This document shows, piece by piece, positions 1 through 6,041 of a DNA stretch of 6,136 nt. This DNA comes from an uncultured Bacilli bacterium (GTDB taxonomy: Bacteria > Bacillota_I > Bacilli_A > RF39 > UBA660). The stretch covers positions 1 to 6,136 of the forward strand of contig CAJUHL010000091.1 in the NCBI GenBank assembly GCA_910586425.1, read 5' to 3'. Both the position numbers and the translations under genes were made by a program. Numbering within the stretch: position 1 is the stretch's first letter; every line of letters begins with the position of its first letter. A model generated the notes under the pieces. It did no database searches. It worked only from the letters and a program-made list of their open reading frames with translations, and was not told where the DNA came from.

Positions 1-48
1 CCTAGTATACCATTACTAAAGTTTTTTGTGTCTATATATCTATACTAA

Positions 49-1035
49 CACCATATTGATAAGAAAACATTTGAAATAGTCCAAAAGCAAAAAGAAAGAA
101 ACCAAAAGAATTATAAACGAAAATATACTTATATCTTCATGCAAAGTGTTGTTTGTTCTCATTGTCATAAGATTATGGGAGGTACTTCTTGCTCTTCTAA
201 AAGTAAAAGAAAGTATATTTATTATCAATGTAATAATTGCGGAATGACGATAAGTGAAAACAAATTAGAAGATAAAATTATATTATTTTTAAACGATATG
301 CTAGATTATTTTTTATTAATTGATAATACCTTTAAGCCATTTTTAAACCAAGATATCAATAAAGAGATTAAAAGATATAACAAGATGTTAAAAGAATTAA
401 ATACCCAAGAACAACGAATTAAAACCACTTTTGTTAAAGGAAATATTGAACTTAAAATGTTTCAAGATGAATTAGATAGTATTACTAATCAAAAACAAGA
501 TATAGAATTGAAACTAAAAGATTTACAATTTTCTAATCAAAATTTAGATCATAGAAACGATATAAGATTAGTTAGTACCCTAAAGGAAATTGAAAAATTA
601 AAATACAAATCTTATTATGTTAGAAAGAATGGATTATGGAATAAACTTACTAAAGAGCAAAAGTATGATCTTATCAACAAGTATATTGATACTATTGAAG
701 TTTCTAAAGATAAAGATGAAATTATTATTAAAAACATAAATATTAATAGTAAAGAATTAGAAAATTTTGGATATCTATTTCGTAATGACTGTTTTGACAT
801 ATTTATCAACATCGATAAACAAGACCTTATTCTATCTAATGAGAAAACAAAAGAACAAATAAATGAATATATAAAATCATTAAGTGAGTTCTATAAGATT
901 AGTTCAACTACTATTGATAAAGAGTTATTGAATATTGATGAAATTAAATCAGATAATATTTTGCAAATTATTCCTAACAAGAAAGAAAATAAATTTGAAA
1001 AAGACTCTCTAACCTTACTATCAATAAATGCCTAA
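49..1035 (+). pseudogene. Large serine recombinase, C-terminal remnant
   Basis: This frame encodes the back half of a large serine recombinase, an enzyme family that integrates and excises mobile DNA. Reading from base 49, the peptide opens with HHIDKKTFEIVQ, which matches the usual end of the recombinase domain (HEPIIDKKTFE). A zinc ribbon follows with cysteine pairs at 154-156/163-165 and 229-231/238-240. Then comes a lysine- and glutamate-rich coiled coil at about 360-620 and a C-terminal tail. The family is normally near 500 residues or more. Here an in-frame TAA at 46-48 cuts the frame off, and no frame over 1-48 clearly restores it. The N-terminal catalytic serine domain is not in the window. 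The first ATG (139-141) lies inside the fold and has no Shine-Dalgarno, so a 298-residue product from there is unlikely to be a real start. The zinc ribbon and coiled coil are otherwise intact, which suggests recent decay. The missing half may lie upstream. Confidence 0.8.
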
Positions 1036-1047
1036 ATATGGTATAAT
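1018..1047 (+). promoter_or_regulatory. Promoter of the hydrolase operon (extended -10)
   Basis: A perfect TATAAT at 1042-1047 is preceded by TGG, giving an extended -10 box. The -35 is weak: CTATCA at 1018-1023 with an 18-base spacer is the best fit, inside the recombinase tail. The expected start of transcription is near 1054, leaving a short leader before the GGAGG at 1067-1071. The operon is therefore expressed independently of the recombinase remnant. Confidence 0.65.
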
Positions 1048-1078
1048 TATAGTGATATAAGAGATTGGAGGAACTAAA

Positions 1079-1948
1079 ATGAATATTGAGTTTATTAGTG
1101 ATGCTTATACTACTGATGGTTTAAAATTGCCTATGGTTCATTTTGAAAGTAAAGAAAAAGATATATGCGTTATTTGTGTTCATGGTATGTGTGGAACGAT
1201 TATAGATAACTATTTTGCTACAGTATGGGGTAAATCATTATCAGAAAAAAATATTGGCTTTATTTATGAACACAATCGAGGTCATTCTATTGAAAATGAT
1301 ATTGTAATGAAGGATGGCTCTTTTAAAAGATGTGGATGTATGTATGAAATATTTGAAGATTGCATTTATGATATAGATTTAGCTATTGAAACGGCAAAAT
1401 TAAAAGGGTATAAAAAAATTATCTTGTTAGGACATAGCTATGGATGTAATAAAGTTATTTATTATTACTACAAAAAACATCCTGAGGTTTTAGGAATCAT
1501 ACTTGCAAGTGCTCCTGACATGGTTGGCTCTCACTTATCTGCACAACTAGACTATAAAGAATTGTTAAAAGAAGCCAAAGAAAATAGTGATAATGGACAG
1601 CCTGAAAAACTTCTTCATAAAATGGTCGAAGATTATATGTTTATGAGTTCACAAACCTATTACAATTGGTATAATGAAAATTCTAAACTTGATAATTTAC
1701 CAGTTATTTCTAATCCAAAACATTGGGAACAATTTGAAACAATTGATATACCAATTATTACTTTTTCAGGATCAAATGAAGAAGATTATTATTTACATTT
1801 AGATTTACTGAAAGAAAAAGCAAAGAGTTGTAAAAACTTTGAATATAAAATTATAGAAGATACAGGTCACACCTATAGAAATAAAGAAAATGAAATCAGT
1901 AACTTAATTTATGATTGGATTCATAAAAACTTTATAGAAAGGAAATAA
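1079..1948 (+). CDS. Alpha/beta hydrolase (serine hydrolase)
   Basis: The product is a 289-residue cytosolic alpha/beta hydrolase, probably an esterase, lipase-like or amide hydrolase; the substrate cannot be read from sequence. VHGM at residues 34-37 supplies the oxyanion-hole strand and loop. GHSYG at 118-122 is the nucleophile elbow with Ser120. An acidic cluster at 233-242 after the SGS turn probably holds the catalytic acid. TGH at 262-264 gives the catalytic His264. No signal peptide or membrane segment is present, and the length is normal for the fold. The start is set by GGAGG at 1067-1071, seven bases before the ATG. It is the first gene of a three-gene operon, three bases ahead of the SnoaL-like gene. 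The long insertion between strands (about 62-100), rich in Cys and charged residues, could be a lid or cap. Confidence 0.88.
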   Translation: MNIEFISDAYTTDGLKLPMVHFESKEKDICVICVHGMCGTIIDNYFATVWGKSLSEKNIGFIYEHNRGHSIENDIVMKDGSFKRCGCMYEIFEDCIYDIDLAIETAKLKGYKKIILLGHSYGCNKVIYYYYKKHPEVLGIILASAPDMVGSHLSAQLDYKELLKEAKENSDNGQPEKLLHKMVEDYMFMSSQTYYNWYNENSKLDNLPVISNPKHWEQFETIDIPIITFSGSNEEDYYLHLDLLKEKAKSCKNFEYKIIEDTGHTYRNKENEISNLIYDWIHKNFIERK

Positions 1949-1951
1949 AAT

Positions 1952-2299
1952 ATGGATAAGAAATTTGTAGATGAATGGTTAAATAAACTAAAAGATTATT
2001 GGTTTAATAAAGATATTGAAAATGCAGTTTCATTATTTAGAAATACTACTTTTTATCAAGAAACTCCATTTATGAAACCTTACACAACTTTAGAAGAAAT
2101 AAATCAAGAATGGCAACATGTTAAAAATGAAAACATTCAATTTATAGAAATAAAGCCTCTAGCAATAGATGGATATACTGTAATTGCACAATGGATTCTA
2201 AAACAAAATAATCAAAACTTTGATGGAATATATGAAATAAAATTTAACGAGAATCTTGAGTGTATTTACTTTAAAAGTTGGGAAATGAAAGATGAATGA
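1952..2299 (+). CDS. SnoaL/NTF2-like small protein
   Basis: This 115-residue protein fits the NTF2/SnoaL cone fold. An N-terminal helix pair (FVDEWLNKLKDYWFNKD) leads to a loop carrying the family-typical YQETPF, then an alternating strand pattern ending in FKSWEM. Members act as small-molecule isomerases, hydrolases or ligand binders, and many are uncharacterised. No catalytic Asp/His dyad can be named with confidence, so no reaction is assigned. The Shine-Dalgarno (AGAAAGGAA, 1936-1944) lies inside the last codons of the hydrolase gene. The stop overlaps the next start by eight bases. This packing implies co-expression with the hydrolase and the 2H protein, possibly handling one substrate. 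Confidence 0.72.
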   Translation: MDKKFVDEWLNKLKDYWFNKDIENAVSLFRNTTFYQETPFMKPYTTLEEINQEWQHVKNENIQFIEIKPLAIDGYTVIAQWILKQNNQNFDGIYEIKFNENLECIYFKSWEMKDE

Positions 2300-2834
2300 A
2301 AGAATAACTTTAGTATCATTATTTAATCAAAATGATTTGGAAAAAATTAATAATATTATAAAAATAATTGATGAGCCACTATGTAAAGTCCCTTTTGGTA
2401 AAAATGTAGACAATAGAATTAAAGCAGATACTCTTCCATATCATTTTACTTTTTCTGCTTGGGATATTAGTCAAGAAAATTTTATATTACAGGAATTATC
2501 AAATATAAATTTTAATAGTTTTAAAGTAAATGTTGATAGCATAGAAATAATGAATGGAAAAGAAAATAGTCATGTATTATATTTCAATATTAAGGCAAGT
2601 GATGAATTAAAATTGCTACAAGAAAAAATTTATAATATTCTTCCAAGTGAAAAATATAACCCTAATAAATTTCAATTTCATATTACCATTACTATAGACA
2701 AAGATTATGAAAAAATAATCAGAATAAAAAATAAATTAGAGGAAATATTTATTCCCTTTGATTTAGAAATAAATAGTATTGGACTATTTGAAATATATCC
2801 AGCAAATCTAATTAAAACAATTAACTGTGAATAA
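2292..2834 (+). CDS. 2H phosphoesterase (2'-5' RNA ligase/LigT-like)
   Basis: This 180-residue protein belongs to the two-histidine (2H) phosphoesterase superfamily, which includes LigT and cyclic nucleotide phosphodiesterases. The two signature H-x-T-x motifs are HFTF at 51-54 and HITI at 130-133, each at the end of a hydrophobic strand and separated by the expected spacing of about 80 residues. Enzymes of this kind act on 2',3'-cyclic phosphates or 2'-5' phosphodiester bonds in RNA ends or nucleotides; the substrate here is unknown. The start overlaps the upstream gene's end by eight bases and has only a weak GGGAAA-type Shine-Dalgarno, so translational coupling is likely. It is the last gene of the operon, followed 13 bases later by an intrinsic terminator. 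Confidence 0.8.
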   Translation: MNERITLVSLFNQNDLEKINNIIKIIDEPLCKVPFGKNVDNRIKADTLPYHFTFSAWDISQENFILQELSNINFNSFKVNVDSIEIMNGKENSHVLYFNIKASDELKLLQEKIYNILPSEKYNPNKFQFHITITIDKDYEKIIRIKNKLEEIFIPFDLEINSIGLFEIYPANLIKTINCE

Positions 2835-2847
2835 TGAATCTGAATTT

Positions 2848-2869
2848 GAGCAAGAGATTGCTCTTTTTT
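2848..2869 (+). terminator. Intrinsic terminator after the 2H gene
   Basis: A perfect six-pair stem, GAGCAA with TTGCTC and loop GAGA, is followed at once by six T residues (2864-2869). It closes the hydrolase operon. It also sits only eight bases before the AAAGGAGGTGA ribosome site of the next small gene. It may therefore attenuate that gene as well if transcription reads through. Confidence 0.85.
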
Positions 2870-2877
2870 GTTGCTTG

Positions 2878-2888
2878 AAAGGAGGTGA
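2878..2888 (+). promoter_or_regulatory. Strong ribosome binding site without a standard start
   Basis: AAAGGAGGTGA is nearly a full match to the 16S anti-Shine-Dalgarno. The GTG at 2885-2887 lies inside it and cannot use it. The codon at optimal spacing, eight bases after GGAGG and in frame with the small gene, is ATC (2894-2896). Confidence 0.6.
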
Positions 2889-3073
2889 ATTTTATCAATT
2901 ATTTCTTTGAAATAGTCATACTACAAGTATTAAAGTATTTTAAAGAAAATGTAAAAGATATACCAAGTTTTCTTCTATTAGAAGTATTATTAAAGAATAA
3001 AAATTATGAAAAAGATATACAAAAATTATTTGAAAAGTCAGAAGAAATAAGTAATAAATATATTGAAAAATAA
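2885..3073 (+). CDS. Small uncharacterised protein, uncertain start
   Basis: I do not recognise this 62-codon frame. It encodes a hydrophobic to amphipathic N-terminal stretch (residues 5-19), a leucine-rich middle (28-36), and a charged Lys/Glu C-terminal half likely to be helical. It could lie at a membrane surface or be a small helical bundle. The frame begins at GTG 2885, but that codon is part of the Shine-Dalgarno itself. The better-placed codon is ATC at 2894, giving 59 residues from a non-canonical start; it may also be a mutated ATG. No in-frame ATG, GTG or TTG follows soon after. No promoter fits between the upstream terminator and this gene, so expression may depend on readthrough. 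The gene may be decayed. Confidence 0.45.
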   Translation: MNFINYFFEIVILQVLKYFKENVKDIPSFLLLEVLLKNKNYEKDIQKLFEKSEEISNKYIEK

Positions 3074-3085
3074 TTAATAATATTC

Positions 3086-3211
3086 ATCAATTTTATGAAA
3101 AAAATTGATCCGTCGGAGACTAATTTTAACGGGTCTTAGGGGTATCCCCTAACAAGAAAATGGGTGTGTAGACACCATGCTTGATAGTTTTAAAAACAAG
3201 ATTACTTAAGC
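3086..3211 (+). other. Cluster of inverted repeats (structured RNA leader or DNA site)
   Basis: This stretch is more GC-rich than its surroundings and holds consecutive perfect stems. They are ATCAATTTT/AAAATTGAT (3086-3094 with 3101-3109), GATCCGT/ACGGGTC with one G-U pair (3107-3113 with 3129-3135), TTAGGGG/CCCCTAA with a three-base TAT loop (3136-3152), and GGTGT/ACACC with loop GTAG (3163-3176). CTTG/CAAG (3180-3183 with 3197-3200) lies inside a looser GCTT/AAGC pair (3179-3211). The first two stems share bases 3107-3109 and exclude each other, while the second and third abut exactly. The cluster ends 20 bases before the AAGGAG of the 175-residue protein. It could be a regulatory leader, a small RNA, or a DNA site such as an operator, transfer or replication origin. 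No T-tract follows any stem, so it is not a plain terminator. Confidence 0.6.
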
Positions 3212-3244
3212 TGTGCAATTAAAATAAAGAAAGGAGCAATTTTT

Positions 3245-3772
3245 ATGTACAAAAATTGGGTTGATAGAACTGAAGTTGAACAGAGATTTTCTTTAACAAG
3301 AAAACAATTAAATCGAATTGCAGACCATATAAAAAAGAAACATCCTTTAGAAACTTGGACTTGTTCAAAATATGTAGGTAGAAAAAGAGAAATGATTATA
3401 AATGAAGAATGTATCGAATGGCTTGAAGAAGTATATTTCAATAATTCAAAATATTATTTAGAACTAGAAATTGATTTTTACAAAAAACAAATTAAAAAAT
3501 TAGAATACGAATTAAATATTTCATCAAAGGAAAAGAAATATCATGATATGTCTATGGTATATATGAGATATTATCTCCCTAAAAGTAAAAGCGCTATTGA
3601 AGTGGCTGTCCATCGATTGCAAAATCATTTTCCTTACTCAGTCAAATATTTAAAAAATGAGCGTGTAGTAATTAAGCAAGAAGGAGTTCAGTGGTTATTC
3701 GAACATTATTGGAGAAAAGAGTTTTTAATCTTGCTAGAAAATTATAAGCACAAATTAGAAAATATGAAATAA
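3245..3772 (+). CDS. Duplicated-module protein, probably nucleic-acid binding
   Basis: I do not recognise a named family. The 175-residue product reads as two diverged copies of one module. Copy A (about 5-86) and copy B (about 100-172) share a helical opening, a His/Pro turn with a KY pair (HPLETW...KYV versus HFPYSVKYL), and a strand plus helix of the form I-x-x-E-x(3)-W-L-x-x-x-Y. Each ends in a charged helix. Copy A starts DRTEVEQRFSLTRKQLNRIA, which resembles a helix-turn-helix. The protein is basic overall and soluble. ATG 3245 is set by AAGGAG at 3231-3236. The inverted-repeat cluster just upstream makes a DNA- or RNA-binding role attractive, possibly autoregulatory or as an accessory factor at an origin-like site. 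That role is inference. Confidence 0.7.
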   Translation: MYKNWVDRTEVEQRFSLTRKQLNRIADHIKKKHPLETWTCSKYVGRKREMIINEECIEWLEEVYFNNSKYYLELEIDFYKKQIKKLEYELNISSKEKKYHDMSMVYMRYYLPKSKSAIEVAVHRLQNHFPYSVKYLKNERVVIKQEGVQWLFEHYWRKEFLILLENYKHKLENMK

Positions 3773-3787
3773 TTTCTATGTAAATAA

Positions 3788-3816
3788 ACGACAAGTCAAT
3801 TTAATTTTGATATAAT
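3788..3816 (+). promoter_or_regulatory. Promoter of the YunG-UDG operon (extended -10)
   Basis: TATAAT at 3811-3816 is preceded by TGA, an extended -10 box. ACGACA at 3788-3793 matches four of six -35 positions at the ideal 17-base spacing. Transcription should start near 3823, just ahead of GAGGTG at 3831-3836. No terminator was seen between the preceding gene and this promoter. Confidence 0.65.
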
Positions 3817-3841
3817 AATATTAATGAAATGAGGTGTTATT

Positions 3842-4741
3842 GTGAATATTGAAATTATACAAAAATCATTACTAGAATGTTACTCAAAAGATGTATGCTA
3901 TCCAAAAGTTCAAGATGATTGGAATGAGAATAATAAATGCTTTGGTATGTGTGCAATAACATCTCTAATCATTAATGATTACTTTGGAGGAAATATTTGT
4001 AAAATTCATGTTGATGAAATTAGTCATTATTTCAACTTGATTGAAAACAAGATTATTGATCTAACTTCAAGTCAGTTTAATCATGAAATTGACTATAAAG
4101 ATTATAAGATTATGGATAGACAAGAAGTGCTAACTCCAGATACAGAGAATAGATATGTTACATTAAAAACAAGATTAATAAAAGAATTATTAAAACAAGT
4201 TGATGAAAAAGTATATTCTTGTAAATCTTGTGATAAATTGGTTGATAAGTTTCCTAATGAAGCAACAGTATTTCTTGGGAAAGATAATGACATAGTTTTA
4301 GTTGGAGAAGCTCCTGCTAATAATGGCTGGAGAAAAAGTCATAAACTATGGTGTGATATAAACGGAAAAGTATTACCTAGTGGAGTTGTGCTACAAAAAC
4401 TATTTGATATTATTGATAGAAATATCTTTGAAACTACATTTTTAGAATCAGTTAAGTGTTATCCACTTGAAAGAAAAAATTTAAAAACTTGTTCTAGTAA
4501 TTGTAAGAACATAATGTTAGAGCAATTAAGAATATTAAATCCTAAATTGATTATTACTTTAGGAGAATTTCCAACTAGAAATTTACTTAATTTTAAATTT
4601 AATAAATTTTCAGATGTAGTTGGTAATATATATGAGGTTAATGGATATAAAATATTACCTATTTATCATCCTAGTCCAATATCTCCAAAAAGTTATAAAG
4701 ATAATGTTCCAATCTTTGAAAAAATGAAAGACTTATTATGA
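3842..4741 (+). CDS. Fusion: YunG-like domain + Fe-S uracil-DNA glycosylase
   Basis: The 299-residue product has two recognisable parts. Residues 1-110 resemble the YunG family of Bacillus: a W-x-E-x-N segment, then GMCAITSLIINDYFGG (35-50), SHYFN (61-65) and DLTSSQF (73-79). Cys37, His62 and Asp73 are in the order of a papain- or transglutaminase-like triad, though activity is unproven. Residues 125-299 are a uracil-DNA-glycosylase-superfamily domain. It has CxxC at 127/130 and Cys206 plus Cys217 (or 221), placed like the 4Fe-4S ligands of family 4. Motif A is GEAPANNGWRKS (155-166) and motif B is HPSP (276-279). Such enzymes remove uracil or other damaged bases from DNA. Motif A lacks the classic GEAPG-x-x-E ending and looks partly like family 5, so substrate range is open. 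The GTG start follows GAGGTG by five bases. The stop overlaps the next start. Confidence 0.8.
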   Translation: MNIEIIQKSLLECYSKDVCYPKVQDDWNENNKCFGMCAITSLIINDYFGGNICKIHVDEISHYFNLIENKIIDLTSSQFNHEIDYKDYKIMDRQEVLTPDTENRYVTLKTRLIKELLKQVDEKVYSCKSCDKLVDKFPNEATVFLGKDNDIVLVGEAPANNGWRKSHKLWCDINGKVLPSGVVLQKLFDIIDRNIFETTFLESVKCYPLERKNLKTCSSNCKNIMLEQLRILNPKLIITLGEFPTRNLLNFKFNKFSDVVGNIYEVNGYKILPIYHPSPISPKSYKDNVPIFEKMKDLL

Positions 4742-5856
4742 ATACATCTACAATAAAAAGAAGAACTCAATTTGCTAATAATCAGTTAGATTTATTTTGC
4801 TATTACAACTATGCTCTAATGTTCTTGAAAGTTTCTGAAAGGGATAGTCAATTAGGAACATATTTATCTACAATCTTTATAAGAGATTTAAGTGTATTTT
4901 TATTTGAAACTACTAAAATGTATGAATATGGAAATAATAAAATCATTGATGAAGTAATTGACAATAAATTTTACGAAGACTTAAAATATGTTAGAAATAG
5001 AATAAAACTTTATAAAAAAAGAGGTAATAAAGCCCAAATAGAAAGCATTTTAAATACAATGCAGACAGAATATAAAACAAATCCACAAGATTTTTTATAC
5101 CCACTTAGAAGCGATATTAGTATGTTTTATCATAATAAGAGAAGATTTATAGGAAGTAATTTTTATTCTTATTATATCTTTGGAAAAATAACAAATAAAA
5201 TGAATAATCCTGAAATATTAAAAGGTTTTTCCTATTATTTAAGCCATTCTATTAAAAAATTATATAATATAATAATTTGTGAAGAAAATAAAAAAACTTT
5301 GAGTGAAGATTTTATCAAAGAAAAAAATAATTATGATTTAACAATATCATTTGTTGATGAAAAAATTGATTTAATTATTAAAAATTCATCTTTTAATAAA
5401 ACCATTACATTTGAAAGTTTTTTAATTATCCAAGAAATATCATTCATAGAAATTTTATTAATTTATGTATTTGATATGGAATCTATCACTTCAACTTTGT
5501 TCTTATATTTTATAATCAAACAGATTGCCATAAAATTTGATGAAATATTTGACTCTATATTTAATATTATAAATTATATAGAAGATGGTAAAAAATTAGA
5601 AAAAATATTATTAGAAGAAAAAATATTACCATTAAATTTAGATACTCAAAATTTTGCTAAAAACTTAAGAAATAATATCCATTATATTGATTATGATTGG
5701 AATGTAAATGATGGTCTAATTGATTTAGAAAATATATTTAAAAATCAAGCTAAAGTTAATGATTGGAAGAAATCGTATTTAACTCAATTTGGTAATATGA
5801 TGGCCATTTTATCGGATTTATCAAATGTTCTTAAAAACTATTGTGGTAAAGCATAA
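4738..5856 (+). CDS. Uncharacterised 372-residue helical protein, coupled to UDG fusion
   Basis: I do not recognise this protein. It is predicted largely helical, rich in Asn, Ile, Lys, Phe and Tyr, with no signal peptide. Hydrophobic runs at about 225-262 look more like packed helices than clean membrane spans. Two stretches have the look of HEPN-type active-site helices: LRSDISMFYHNKRR (123-136) and LRNNIHYIDYDW (310-321). Neither has the canonical R-x(4-6)-H spacing (seven and three residues respectively), so this is a hint only. The ATG overlaps the UDG fusion stop in an ATGA (4738-4741) and has almost no Shine-Dalgarno, so translation is probably coupled and the two proteins made together. 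A joint role, perhaps a partner or effector beside the DNA glycosylase, is inference. Confidence 0.75.
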   Translation: MNTSTIKRRTQFANNQLDLFCYYNYALMFLKVSERDSQLGTYLSTIFIRDLSVFLFETTKMYEYGNNKIIDEVIDNKFYEDLKYVRNRIKLYKKRGNKAQIESILNTMQTEYKTNPQDFLYPLRSDISMFYHNKRRFIGSNFYSYYIFGKITNKMNNPEILKGFSYYLSHSIKKLYNIIICEENKKTLSEDFIKEKNNYDLTISFVDEKIDLIIKNSSFNKTITFESFLIIQEISFIEILLIYVFDMESITSTLFLYFIIKQIAIKFDEIFDSIFNIINYIEDGKKLEKILLEEKILPLNLDTQNFAKNLRNNIHYIDYDWNVNDGLIDLENIFKNQAKVNDWKKSYLTQFGNMMAILSDLSNVLKNYCGKA

Positions 5857-5870
5857 AGGTATGCTATACT
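5841..5870 (+). promoter_or_regulatory. Promoter of the attenuated leader (extended -10)
   Basis: TATACT at 5865-5870 is preceded by TGC, an extended -10 box. TTGTGG at 5841-5846 is a partial -35 at an 18-base spacing. The promoter overlaps the last codons of the 372-residue gene. Transcription should start near 5877, opening a leader of about 165 bases before the partial gene at 6042. Confidence 0.6.
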
Positions 5871-5878
5871 TAAAGTAT
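5866..5878. promoter_or_regulatory. Perfect palindrome over -10 and start site
   Basis: ATACTTaAAGTAT is a perfect six-base inverted repeat around a single A. It covers most of the -10 box and reaches the predicted transcription start, a placement typical of a repressor operator. No cognate regulator can be named, and a repeat of this AT-rich kind could occur by chance. Confidence 0.35.
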
Positions 5879-5887
5879 CAAGTAATT

Positions 5888-5917
5888 ATGAGTTTTATGC
5901 TTGTTAAGTGTTCATAA
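5888..5917 (+). CDS. Possible leader peptide MSFMLVKCS
   Basis: A nine-codon frame starts about 11 bases after the predicted transcription start and ends in TAA, ahead of the two terminators. Its Shine-Dalgarno is poor. Codons 5-9 and the stop lie within a possible TTGTTA/TAACAA stem (5901-5906 with 5920-5925), so a ribosome stalled here would change downstream folding. This is the layout of drug-inducible attenuators upstream of resistance genes. It is too short to support by composition, so the call rests on context. Confidence 0.35.
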   Translation: MSFMLVKCS

Positions 5918-5948
5918 CCTAACAAACAATCGCTCCATTGAGAGAATT

Positions 5949-5978
5949 ACTCACACCCTCGTGTGAGTTTTATATTTT
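5949..5978 (+). terminator. First leader terminator
   Basis: An eight-pair perfect stem, ACTCACAC with GTGTGAGT and loop CCTC, runs into a T-rich tail (TTTTATATTTT, 5968-5978). The upstream TGAG (5939-5942) can pair with CTCA (5950-5953) in the 5' arm, giving a short possible antiterminator. The hairpin may also end transcripts from the YunG-UDG operon. Confidence 0.75.
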
Positions 5979-5985
5979 CAAATTT

Positions 5986-6017
5986 ATCCTATATCACTCG
6001 TTGATATGGGATTTTTT
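5986..6017 (+). terminator. Second leader terminator
   Basis: An eleven-pair stem (5986-5996 with 6002-6012, one T-G pair, loop CTCGT) is followed by six T residues at 6012-6017. It ends only ten bases before the GGGAGG of the next gene, so it blocks that gene unless antitermination occurs. Two terminators in tandem suggest tight shut-off. Confidence 0.82.
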
Positions 6018-6041
6018 CATGTTTGAAGGGAGGATTTACAA

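Noticed and set aside
40..228. Minus-strand open frame opposite the recombinase remnant
   Set aside because: It is antisense to the clear zinc-ribbon coding frame, has no convincing ribosome site and looks like a shadow.
615..812. Minus-strand open frame, hydrophobic
   Set aside because: Its hydrophobicity arises from reading the Lys/Asn/Ile-rich recombinase tail in reverse.
3180..3186. CTTGATA, the core of pC194-type rolling-circle nick sites, next to hairpins
   Set aside because: It is only a seven-base match in AT-rich DNA, and no rolling-circle Rep or relaxase is in the window.
3086..3211. Retron, TnpB-guide or IS200/IS605 end as an explanation of the hairpins
   Set aside because: No reverse transcriptase, TnpB or Y1 transposase is present, and none of the stems can be matched to those RNAs.
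3202..3441. Minus-strand open frame over the start of the 175-residue gene
   Set aside because: The plus-strand gene has a good Shine-Dalgarno and an internal repeat; the reverse frame has neither.
4102..4293. Minus-strand open frame inside the YunG-UDG fusion
   Set aside because: It lies fully opposite a conserved coding region spanning the linker and CxxC motif.
5888..5985. Type III toxin-antitoxin RNA upstream of a toxin gene
   Set aside because: The leader has no tandem direct repeats, and the following N-terminus does not resemble ToxN/AbiQ.
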